Part shown: positions 51,430 to 58,328 of the stretch, in pieces | Layout of the letters: every line of letters begins with the position of its first letter | Position numbering within the stretch: position 1 is the first letter of the stretch | The notes under the pieces: model-generated | Seen by the model: the letters and a program-made list of their open reading frames with translations, nothing else | What the model was told of the DNA's origin: nothing | The model's database searches: none | Translations under genes and position numbers: made by a program | Source: Arthrobacter sp. Soil762 | GTDB taxonomy: Bacteria; Actinomycetota; Actinomycetes; Actinomycetales; Micrococcaceae | Assembly (NCBI RefSeq): GCF_001428335.1 | Contig: NZ_LMSG01000012.1 | Location: 441,136 to 505,135, forward strand | Length of the DNA: 64,000 bases | Reading direction: 5' to 3'

Positions 51430-52377
51430 TTAGAAGTACCCATCCTTCTTGCGGTCTTCCATGGCTGCCTCGGAGATGCGGTCATCTGCACGGGTGGCGC
51501 CACGTTCGGTGATGGTGGAGGCGGCAACTTCGATCACAACGTCGCTCACCGTGGCTGCGTCCGACTCAACGGCACCGGTGCAGGACATGTCGCCCACGGT
51601 GCGGTAGCGGACGGTTTTGACGATGACTTCTTCGTGCGGCAGCGGCTGGGAAACCTCGCCCACCGCACGCCACATGCCGTCGCGGGCAAACACTTCGCGG
51701 TCATGGGCGTAGTACAGGCCCGGCAGCTCGATGTTCTCGCGTTCGATGTAGCGCCAGATGTCCAGCTCGGTCCAGTTGCTGATGGGGAACGCGCGGACAT
51801 GCTGGCCCACGGTGTGGCGGCCGTTGTAGAGGTTCCACAGTTCGGGGCGCTGGTTGCGCGGGTCCCACTGGCCGAATTCGTCGCGGAGGCTCAGGATGCG
51901 CTCCTTGGCGCGGGCCTTATCCTCGTCACGGCGGCCGCCGCCGAAGACGGCGTCGAACTTGTTCTGCGAGATGGCGTCCAGCAGCGGGACGGTCTGCAAC
52001 GGGTTGCGGGTGCCGTCGGCACGCTCGGCCAGCTCGCCGCGGTCGATGAACTCCTGCACGGAGCCGACAACCAGCTTCAGGCCTAGGCGCTCCACGGTCC
52101 GGTCGCGGAAGTCGATGACCTCGGGGAAGTTGTGGCCGGTGTCCACGTGCAGCACGGGGAACGGGACCTTGCCCGGCCAGAAGGCCTTGGTGGCCAGATG
52201 CAGCATCACCACGGAATCCTTGCCGCCGGAGAACAGCAGCGCGGGCTTCTCGAACTCGGCCACGACTTCGCGGATGATGTGGATCGCTTCGGACTCGAGG
52301 GCGTCCAGGCTGGAGAGGCGCGTCGATACGGCGGCTTCAGTCACCTGGGTGGTCTCCTCAGTTAGGAAAGTGCTCAT
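51430..52377 (-). CDS. cysD: sulfate adenylyltransferase subunit 2
   Basis: A 315-residue adenylyltransferase of the PP-loop superfamily. The nucleotide loop is 'LLFSGGKDSVVMLHLA', with 'VLHVDTGHNFPEVIDFRD', 'FGGGRRDEDKARAKERI' and 'RAFPISNWTELDIWRYI' as CysD signatures. The ATG at 52377 overlaps the cysH stop (ATGA), which fixes the start; the next gene cysN begins immediately after its stop. It makes APS, the substrate of CysH encoded upstream in the same operon. Confidence 0.96.
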   Translation of the reverse strand: MSTFLTEETTQVTEAAVSTRLSSLDALESEAIHIIREVVAEFEKPALLFSGGKDSVVMLHLATKAFWPGKVPFPVLHVDTGHNFPEVIDFRDRTVERLGLKLVVGSVQEFIDRGELAERADGTRNPLQTVPLLDAISQNKFDAVFGGGRRDEDKARAKERILSLRDEFGQWDPRNQRPELWNLYNGRHTVGQHVRAFPISNWTELDIWRYIERENIELPGLYYAHDREVFARDGMWRAVGEVSQPLPHEEVIVKTVRYRTVGDMSCTGAVESDAATVSDVVIEVAASTITERGATRADDRISEAAMEDRKKDGYF

Positions 52378-53129
52378 ACGTGTAGTCCGCATTCTGTCTT
52401 GTCGGTGCCTGCCCAGCGGCCGGCGCGGGGGTCGTCTCCGGGCGCCACCTTGCGGGTGCAGGGCTGGCAGCCAATGGAGGGGTAACCCTGGGAAAGCAGC
52501 GGGTTGACGGGTAGGAGGTTGTCGTCGGAGTACTGGACCAGCTGGTCGAACGTCCACGCGGCCACCGGGTTGACCTTGACCAGGCCGTTGACGTCGTCCC
52601 AGGTCACCAGCGGGGTGTTGGTGCGGGTTGGGGCTTCGTCGCGGCGCACGCCGGTGAACCAGAGTTCGTAGCCGGCCAGGGTGCGGCGCAACGGGGCCAC
52701 CTTGCGGAGGGCACAGCACTGGGCGGCGTCGCGGGCAAAGAGGTCCTTGCCCAGGAGCCGGTTCTGCTGTTCCACGGTGTTCTCGGGAAGCACGTCCACC
52801 ACGTTGACGCGGAGGTTCGCGGCCACCTCGTCACGCGTGGCGTAGGTTTCCGGGAAGTGGTAGCCGGTCTCCAGGAACAGGACGTCGACGCCGGGCATCT
52901 GGTCCGCGACCAGGGCCGGCAGGACGGCGTCGGCCATGGAACAGGCGACGGCGACCGCGGAGAGGTCGAAGTTGCGCTCCACCCAGGCGATCACGTCGCG
53001 GGCGGGGGCGTCCCAGCCGAGCTCGGCGGCGCCGGACTCGGCGATGGCCTTCAGTTCGTCATGGGTGCGGAGCTTTGGAGTTTCGACGGGCTCAGCCACC
53101 GGGTCAACTCCCAGTGCGTGCTTGCTCAC
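52374..53129 (-). CDS. cysH: adenylylsulfate (APS) reductase, iron-sulfur type
   Basis: A 251-residue reductase. The cysteine pairs 'AAQCCALRKVAPL' and 'GCQPCTRKV' form the CC...CxxC motif that binds a 4Fe-4S cluster in APS-specific enzymes, and the catalytic cysteine is in the C-terminal 'TECGLH'. It reduces APS to sulfite with thioredoxin. The GTG at 53129 has AGGAGG seven bases upstream and makes a GTGA overlap with the sulfite reductase stop. Residues near 8-20 ('VDPVAEPVETPKL') are encoded by a REP-like dispersed element, which extends the N-terminus. Confidence 0.94.
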   Translation of the reverse strand: MSKHALGVDPVAEPVETPKLRTHDELKAIAESGAAELGWDAPARDVIAWVERNFDLSAVAVACSMADAVLPALVADQMPGVDVLFLETGYHFPETYATRDEVAANLRVNVVDVLPENTVEQQNRLLGKDLFARDAAQCCALRKVAPLRRTLAGYELWFTGVRRDEAPTRTNTPLVTWDDVNGLVKVNPVAAWTFDQLVQYSDDNLLPVNPLLSQGYPSIGCQPCTRKVAPGDDPRAGRWAGTDKTECGLHV

Positions 53130-54871
53130 TGGAGGGCCTCCTCGTCTGCTGCGTGGGCCCACTCGGCGAAGGTCTGGCCTTCGGCGCGCTGGGCCACGAA
53201 GGTGCGGACAACGCGTTCCACGTAGTCCGGCAGGTCCTCGACGTAGACCTTCAGGCCGCGGACGGTGCGTCCCAGGCCAGCCTCTTCGCGGCTGTTGGAT
53301 GCCAGCCCGCCGCCCAGGTGGACCTGGAAACCCGGGGAGGGGTCGCCGTCGGGCGTTGGAAGCATCATGCCCTTCAGCCCGATGTCCGCGGTCTGGATGC
53401 GGGCGCAGGAGTTGGGGCAGCCGTTGATGTGCAGGGACAGCGCGTGCGGCAGCTCGCCGGACTCGGCCAGGTCCGCCAGGCGGCGTTCCAGGTCCGCGAC
53501 GGCGGTGGCGGCCGTGACCTTGGTTTCCACGATGGCCAGCTTGCAGTATTCGATGCCGGTGCAGGCGATGGTGCCGCGGCGGAACACGGACGGGCGGGCG
53601 GAGAGGCCCAGGGCGTCCAGCTCGGCGACCAGCGGTTCCACGTGGTCCTTGGCAACGTCCAACACTACGAGTTTCTGGTGCGGCGTGGTGCGCAGGCGGT
53701 AGGAGCCGCGGGCCTCGAGGGTGTCCGCGAGCTTGAGCAGCTGGGCGCCGGACAAGCGGCCTGCCAGCGGGGTGGCGCCGATGAAGAACTTGCCGTCCTT
53801 CTGCTCGTGCACGCCGATGTGGTCGCCCGGAGTGGTGGGCTTGGGCGCGGCGGGCCCGTCGGCCAGCCTGTAGCCCAGGTATTCGTCCTCGAGGATCTGA
53901 CGGAACTTCTCCGGACCCCAGTCAGCCATCAGGAACTTCAGGCGGGCCTTGGTGCGCATGCGGCGGTAGCCGTAGTCGCGGAAGATGCTGGTGACGCCGA
54001 GCCAGACTTCGGCGGCTTCCTCGGGCTTCACGAAGGCACCGAGCCGCTTGCCGAGCATCGGATTGGTGGACAGCGCGCCCCCGGCCCAGAGGTCGTAGCC
54101 GACGCCGAGTTCGGGGTGGCGGACGCCCACCAGAGCGAAGTCGTTGATCTCGTGGACCACATCCTGGCTGGGGTGGCCGGTGATGGCGGTCTTGTACTTA
54201 CGCGGCAGGTTGGACAGCAGCGGGTTGCCGATGAAACGCTCGCCCAGCTCCGCGATAAGCGGCGTGGGGTCGATGATCTCATCCTTGGCGATGCCGGCCA
54301 CGGGCGAGCCCAGGATGACACGGGGCACGTCGCCGCAGGCCTCGGTAGTGGACAGGCCAACACCCTCAAGCCGGGTCCAGATCTCGGGGATGTCCTCCAC
54401 CCGGATCCAGTGCAGCTGGATGTTCTGGCGGTCCGTGAGGTCGGCGGAATCCCGGCCGAAATCAACGGAAATCTGGCCGATGACGCGCAGCTGCTCGGTG
54501 GTAAGCGCACCGCCGTCGATCCTGACCCGGAGCATGAAGTACTTGTCTTCCAGCTCGTGCGGCTCGAGCGTGGCGGTCTTGCCGCCGTCGATCCCGGGCT
54601 TGCGCTGGGTGTACAGGCCCCACCAGCGGAACCGGCCGTGGAGGTCCTGGCTGGGGATGGAGTCGAAGCCGTCCTTGGAATAGATGGTCTCGATACGCTC
54701 CCGCACGTTGAGGCCGTCGTCTTCCTGTTTCCAGGTTTCGTTGGCGTTCAGCGGGGTTTTGCCGTCCACTTTCCACTGCCCGTGCGGCTTTGCAGCGGGG
54801 CGGGAGGCGCGCGCGGGGCGCTTGGCGGCGGCGGGGTCCACGGACGCTCCGGCTAGAGCTGTATCAGTCAT
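53126..54871 (-). CDS. sir: ferredoxin-dependent sulfite reductase (siroheme, 4Fe-4S)
   Basis: A 581-residue siroheme/4Fe-4S reductase that converts sulfite to sulfide with six electrons. The cluster and siroheme ligands are in 'ACTGIEYCKLA' and 'INGCPNSCAR'; 'DLTDRQNIQLHWIRVEDIPEI' is the siroheme-contact region of the N-terminal half. Two related halves make up the protein, as in mycobacterial SirA/NirA and plant enzymes. The family also contains nitrite reductases, but the cysH-cysD-cysN operon fixes the role. The ATG at 54871 follows a -10 box by six bases, so the mRNA appears leaderless. Confidence 0.95.
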   Translation of the reverse strand: MTDTALAGASVDPAAAKRPARASRPAAKPHGQWKVDGKTPLNANETWKQEDDGLNVRERIETIYSKDGFDSIPSQDLHGRFRWWGLYTQRKPGIDGGKTATLEPHELEDKYFMLRVRIDGGALTTEQLRVIGQISVDFGRDSADLTDRQNIQLHWIRVEDIPEIWTRLEGVGLSTTEACGDVPRVILGSPVAGIAKDEIIDPTPLIAELGERFIGNPLLSNLPRKYKTAITGHPSQDVVHEINDFALVGVRHPELGVGYDLWAGGALSTNPMLGKRLGAFVKPEEAAEVWLGVTSIFRDYGYRRMRTKARLKFLMADWGPEKFRQILEDEYLGYRLADGPAAPKPTTPGDHIGVHEQKDGKFFIGATPLAGRLSGAQLLKLADTLEARGSYRLRTTPHQKLVVLDVAKDHVEPLVAELDALGLSARPSVFRRGTIACTGIEYCKLAIVETKVTAATAVADLERRLADLAESGELPHALSLHINGCPNSCARIQTADIGLKGMMLPTPDGDPSPGFQVHLGGGLASNSREEAGLGRTVRGLKVYVEDLPDYVERVVRTFVAQRAEGQTFAEWAHAADEEALQ

Positions 54872-54877
54872 GCATCG

Positions 54878-54949
54878 ACTGTAGGTGCCCGTCGAAGCGC
54901 GTCACAAAGGTCCGGAAACGGGAGGTCACCTAGGGAAACAATTCGTCAC
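54878..54949 (-). promoter_or_regulatory. sulfite reductase operon promoter with shared motif
   Basis: On the minus strand TTGTGA (54907-54902), 18 bases, TACAGT (54883-54878), six bases, ATG. Upstream lies GTGACG-N14-GTGAC-N5-GTTTC (54949-54915), whose second GTGA block is 17 bases from the -35. This is the third copy of the layout seen before cysG and ssuA. Confidence 0.7.
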
Positions 54950-55016
54950 GAACCGCCGGAGAGCCTTGAAGATACCCGCCTGCTGTGCTTGGTTGCGGTT
55001 CCCGGGCGGGCGGCTA

Positions 55017-55748
55017 TTAACCGTGTACGACGGCGGCGTCGAACCGTTCCAGCGCGATCTCGGCGAGCACCGGCGACGGCAGCAGTGGTTCCGTCACGAG
55101 ATCGGCACCGGCTTTGGCCAGCTGGTCGTGGAAGAACCCCGGCGCGAGGAGGTAGGAGGCAATCACCACGCGGCCGCCGTCGTCCACGGCACCGGCGGAC
55201 TCCCCCGCCCCGGCACCCCCTGCCAGTTCCAGTCGGAGGATGGCGACGGCGTCGGGCACCGACGGCTGGGCAGAGGCACCGTAGGCGGGCAGAATCCGGT
55301 TGCGGCGCAGCACCCTGAGCTGGTCGGCGAGCTCTTCCACGCTGACCGCGGCGTTGGGGTTGGAGGATCCCGCGGCAGCGAGGACGATCGCGTCGCGGTC
55401 CGTGACGCCGGCCTCCCGAAGGCGTTGGTCCAGCAGTGCCGCGAGCCGCGGGTCCGGGCCGAGCGGCGCGGCGGCCAGGCTGCCCGGCCGGCTCTTAACG
55501 GCCCGGGCGATGTCCACCTTGACGTGATATCCCACGCTCAGGAGGAGGGGCACGACGACGGCACTTGAGTCTGCGGGCAGTCCCGCCACCACATCCACGA
55601 GGTCCGGCTGCTGGACGTCCACGTAGGCTTCGCGAACGTCCAGGCCCGGGCGCAGGGCGGCGACGTTTGCGCGCAGGGCGTTGACCTCCGCGGCGCCCTG
55701 GGGGCTGGACGTCCCGTGGGCACAGGCGATCATGATCGGGTTGTTCAT
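55017..55748 (-). CDS. sirB: sirohydrochlorin ferrochelatase (CbiX/SirB-like)
   Basis: A 243-residue two-repeat CbiX-type chelatase that inserts iron into sirohydrochlorin, the last step of siroheme synthesis. The catalytic His is in 'MIACAHGTSSPQGAAEV' and a second-half counterpart region is 'AIVLAAAGSSNPNAAVSVEELA'. The ATG at 55748 begins right at the domain; longer in-frame starts cover the divergent TRIC gene and are unlikely. It lies directly upstream of the siroheme enzyme sir on the same strand. Cobalt chelation is the alternative, but no cobalamin genes are nearby. Confidence 0.9.
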   Translation of the reverse strand: MNNPIMIACAHGTSSPQGAAEVNALRANVAALRPGLDVREAYVDVQQPDLVDVVAGLPADSSAVVVPLLLSVGYHVKVDIARAVKSRPGSLAAAPLGPDPRLAALLDQRLREAGVTDRDAIVLAAAGSSNPNAAVSVEELADQLRVLRRNRILPAYGASAQPSVPDAVAILRLELAGGAGAGESAGAVDDGGRVVIASYLLAPGFFHDQLAKAGADLVTEPLLPSPVLAEIALERFDAAVVHG

Positions 55749-55809
55749 AGGGGCTAGCGTAACGTTGGAGCCGCCCTGTCCGCCCACCATGAAACCGCCG
55801 GGACGCCTC

Positions 55810-56523
55810 ATGACACTGCCGTTCGACACATTGCCGTTCGACATCGACCTGGTATGGCTGGACCTGGCCGGCGTCTTCTTCTTCGCCGTCTCCGGATCCC
55901 TGCTGGCGGCACGGAAGCAGTTCGACCTGGTGGGCTCGCTGCTGTTGGCGTCCCTGGTCTCCCTTGGCGGCGGCGTCATCCGCGACATCATCCTCAACAC
56001 CACCCCGGCGGCCTTCTCCAACCCCGCCTACTTGGTGCCCCCGGTGCTGGCCACCGTCCTGGTGTATTTCCTGTACTCCAGCGTGCAGCGGTACACCTCG
56101 CTGCTGGTGCTGTTCGACGCCGGCGGGCTGGCCCTGTTCTGCATCACCGGAACGCTGAAGGCCCTGGCCCTGGGGATGAACCCGGTGGCCGCCGTGCTGC
56201 TCGGCGTGACCACCGCGGTGGGCGGCGGCCTGCTGCGGGACATCACCGCCAACGAGGTGCCCCAGCTTTTCGACCCCCGGGACCTCTACGCGCTGCCGGC
56301 CTTCAGCGGGGCGGCCTTGACCGCGCTGCTCTGGGTAATAGGGGCCTTCAACGTGCTGACGGCGTGCGCGGTGGCGGCCGTGGTGTTCGCGTTCCGCGTA
56401 GTTGCCTGGCGGCGGTCCTGGTATGTTCCGCTCGCCGTACATGGCTTGCACCGGCGGGGTGGGGACTCGGGAGGTGGCTCCGGCGCCGGGGCTGGCGGCG
56501 GCTCGGGAGCACGCCGCAGTTAG
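55810..56523 (+). CDS. TRIC-type (UPF0126) membrane protein
   Basis: A 237-residue protein made of two repeats of three helices, the trimeric intracellular cation channel/UPF0126 family. The glycine-rich motif occurs twice: 'VSLGGGVIRDIIL' and 'TAVGGGLLRDITANEVP', both central to the channel fold. It probably forms a potassium or amino-acid permeable pore. The ATG at 55810 has GGGA upstream; an in-frame ATG at 55789 is possible and adds seven residues. The C-terminus is a Gly/Ser/Ala tail of about 20 residues. Divergent from sirB. Confidence 0.88.
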   Translation: MTLPFDTLPFDIDLVWLDLAGVFFFAVSGSLLAARKQFDLVGSLLLASLVSLGGGVIRDIILNTTPAAFSNPAYLVPPVLATVLVYFLYSSVQRYTSLLVLFDAGGLALFCITGTLKALALGMNPVAAVLLGVTTAVGGGLLRDITANEVPQLFDPRDLYALPAFSGAALTALLWVIGAFNVLTACAVAAVVFAFRVVAWRRSWYVPLAVHGLHRRGGDSGGGSGAGAGGGSGARRS

Positions 56524-56536
56524 CTAGGATATGAGC

Positions 56537-56965
56537 ATGACTGACATGTTCCTCGAGAAGTTCCGCGCGCTTGTTCCGACCTACCTCGAGGACGAATGGC
56601 AGGAAGAGGATGGCCTTCCCGCGGACGAGCTGGACGCGGCCCTCGCCGAACACCAGTTCCAGGTTCCCCTGGTCCTCCGCGAGTTTTACCTGGCAGTAGG
56701 CGGCTGCGAGGACATCATGGAGGCGTACCACTACTTCTGGGACCCCGAAGAGCTGGAAGTGGATGACGAAGGCTTCCTGATGTTCCTCGAGGACGAGGAA
56801 GAACAGTTCACCTGGGGCTTCCGCGTCGGCGACCTCGGCATCCCCGACCCCATCGTGTACCGCCGCAACAACGCCCGCGGCCAGTGGAAGAGCGAAGAAG
56901 GCACGTTCTCCGAGTTCGTCTTCGACATGTTCGAGTGGGCCTTCAACGACGAAGAAGAAAACTAG
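56537..56965 (+). CDS. acidic SUKH/SMI1-KNR4-like protein
   Basis: A 142-residue, strongly acidic soluble protein (long runs of Asp/Glu such as 'LEDEEEQF' and the C-terminal 'NDEEEN'). The pattern 'LPADELDAALAEHQFQVPLVLREFYLAVGG' resembles the start of the SMI1/KNR4 (SUKH) fold, a group that includes many toxin-immunity proteins. AGGA lies seven bases before the ATG at 56537, favouring it over the ATG at 56531. No toxin gene is adjacent; family assignment is by eye and tentative. Confidence 0.7.
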   Translation: MTDMFLEKFRALVPTYLEDEWQEEDGLPADELDAALAEHQFQVPLVLREFYLAVGGCEDIMEAYHYFWDPEELEVDDEGFLMFLEDEEEQFTWGFRVGDLGIPDPIVYRRNNARGQWKSEEGTFSEFVFDMFEWAFNDEEEN

Positions 56966-56995
56966 GCTCCTCCCCCGGCCGGCCCGCGCACGTAA

Positions 56996-57067
56996 ACGGG
57001 GCACTTCGACACGGACACGCCGTGAGCTGAGCCATTTTCCTGGGTTTCGTCGCCCAAAGTGCCCCAC
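56996..57067 (+). repeat. 72-bp GTGGGGCAC repeat, copy B
   Basis: It begins ACGGGGCACTTCGACACGGA, continues CACGCCG and ends AAAGTGCCCCAC, total length 72. Its first two bases diverge from copies A and C. It starts 31 bases after the SUKH-like gene and ends eleven bases before the stop codon of the convergent AbiEi/DUF559 gene. The right flank GACGGCG matches copy A. Confidence 0.85.
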
Positions 57068-57078
57068 GACGGCGCGAC

Positions 57079-57918
57079 TCACCTCGCACCGAAAGCCCCC
57101 TGCCGCGACAGTTCCAGTACAGCCAACACCTGGTCCACCATGCGCTCAGGGTGATAGACAACGTCGTCATAGCCGAACCTAAGGCCAAGACGACCACCGA
57201 TGAGTGTGGCGTTGTTGCGCTTTCGGTCCTTTTTTACTTGCCGGGGCTCGAGATGAGTGTCGCCGTCGGTTTCCACTACGACACACCCCTCGATAAGAAA
57301 GTCCACCTCCCCAACCCCTGGAAGCTCTACATGTCTGCGGACATGCAGCCCCGCCCGCCGGAAGTGGTAATCGGCCAGCACTTCCAGAAGGGAATCCGCC
57401 CTAGGGATCACGCTGTCCAGGACGGACCTGGCGCGGGCGTTGCGGTTTCCGGGGAGCTTTCGCCGCAGGAATTCCAGGCTGATGTCGCCCCGCTGTGCTG
57501 CGCACTGAAGCATGACCAACGATTCCACTGCCGGCAAGCAACGCAGCGAATGAATCAGGACGTCGGCCAAGCCGGCCACCGGCAGCCATGAGTGGTACGG
57601 GTGGAGGCATCGGCCGTGGGTCAACATCCCCGTTGGAGTCTTCTTATGCCCGGGACTCAGGTGCACGAGGTCCGCATCGTGAAGTGTCCACAGGCCATAG
57701 ATCGGCGCCGCGGAGAGGCAGGTCAGCAGAGCGTTGTGCTGCAGCGCCAGGCCGAACACGCCTGCCTCTCGCGGCATGCTGTAGATGCCTCGTCGGATCC
57801 GCACAATGCGTCCAGCGGCCAAAGCTTTGTCGAGGGATGTCCGGGAAAATCCGGCCCCGCGGAGCGTCGAGGCCCGGGTTACGCCGGCCCGCGTGCCGAG
57901 AAAAGTCACAATATCCAT
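57079..57918 (-). CDS. AbiEi-like antitoxin domain / DUF559 endonuclease-like fusion
   Basis: A 279-residue protein. Residues 1-60 ('FLGTRAGVTRASTLRGAGFSRTSLDKALAAGRIVRIRRGIY') match the AbiEi-type winged-helix antitoxin domain; the C-terminal quarter ('RRHVELPGVGEVDFLIEG', 'VVVETDGDTHLEPRQVKKDRKRNN') matches DUF559, a VSR/PD-(D/E)xK nuclease-like fold with candidate Asp-Glu-Asp residues. GGTGGA precedes the ATG at 57918. No AbiEii-type nucleotidyltransferase toxin lies beside it. The gene is bracketed by two same-orientation 72-bp repeats, suggesting a mobile cassette. Role unknown: DNA-binding nuclease, orphan regulator or defence gene. Confidence 0.75.
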   Translation of the reverse strand: MDIVTFLGTRAGVTRASTLRGAGFSRTSLDKALAAGRIVRIRRGIYSMPREAGVFGLALQHNALLTCLSAAPIYGLWTLHDADLVHLSPGHKKTPTGMLTHGRCLHPYHSWLPVAGLADVLIHSLRCLPAVESLVMLQCAAQRGDISLEFLRRKLPGNRNARARSVLDSVIPRADSLLEVLADYHFRRAGLHVRRHVELPGVGEVDFLIEGCVVVETDGDTHLEPRQVKKDRKRNNATLIGGRLGLRFGYDDVVYHPERMVDQVLAVLELSRQGAFGAR

Positions 57919-57988
57919 CGTTCCACCGTGCACTCGGACAACAGCAAAGGGCAGACCCAAGATGCCGCATGTGGACAACTGCGCCGTC

Positions 57989-58060
57989 GTGGGGCACTTC
58001 GACACGGACACGCCGTCTCTGCGGCCCGGAATGTCCATCGGAGGCCCCAATGTGCCCCAC
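57989..58060 (+). repeat. 72-bp GTGGGGCAC repeat, copy C
   Basis: It begins GTGGGGCACTTCGACACGGA, continues CACGCCG and ends AATGTGCCCCAC, total length 72. The left flank CGCCGTC completes a 16-base terminal inverted repeat with the GACGGCG seen at copies A and B. It lies 70 bases upstream of the AbiEi/DUF559 start. The noncoding stretch 57919-58328 holds this repeat, two TGTGACA boxes (58089 and 58122) and the hairpins listed next; I see no gene in it. Confidence 0.85.
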
Positions 58061-58192
58061 GAATGAGACGAAGAGAAGAAGAGAGGCCTGTGACACACGC
58101 AGTAACAGCAGGCTTGCATCCTGTGACAAACCTGTCATAGACTGTTCACGGATCCGCTAAACGCCTCCGGCGGGTCTGATGCGAACGGAGAT

Positions 58193-58248
58193 ATAGCCCC
58201 GGTTCGACGCAACGTGTGACTGGTAACGTTGCTGAGAACCGGGGCTAT
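58193..58248. terminator. nested hairpin ATAGCCCCGGTT...AACCGGGGCTAT
   Basis: A perfect 12-bp outer stem and a 6-bp inner CAACGT/ACGTTG stem, separated by five-base bulges on each side. It sits in the 410-base gap between the AbiEi/DUF559 gene and the polyprenyl synthase gene. It could be a transcript end or a structured RNA element. Confidence 0.55.
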
Positions 58249-58274
58249 TGCATTTAACGAAATCCCCAAGCAAA

Positions 58275-58316
58275 CAGCAGGGCCCCGGCCAGGTTCACCC
58301 CGCCGCGGCCCCGCTG
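58275..58316 (-). terminator. terminator after the polyprenyl synthase gene
   Basis: On the minus strand CAGCGGGGCC pairs with GGCCCTGCTG (one mismatch) and is followed by TTTGCTT, 13 bases past the stop codon. It ends the menaquinone-gene transcript. Confidence 0.65.
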
Positions 58317-58328
58317 CAAACAAGAGAA

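Noticed and set aside
57079..57918. Complete AbiE toxin-antitoxin pair
   Set aside because: No nucleotidyltransferase (AbiEii) gene is adjacent on either strand.
57785..58066. Peptide-coding reading of the 72-bp repeat (GHFDTDTP...VPHE)
   Set aside because: Copy B has a stop codon right after the conserved part in the same frame and the copies lack a common start, so a nucleic-acid function is more likely.
58135..58323. A 62-codon minus-strand frame in the 410-base gap
   Set aside because: It runs through two hairpins, has no ribosome site and no recognisable sequence.
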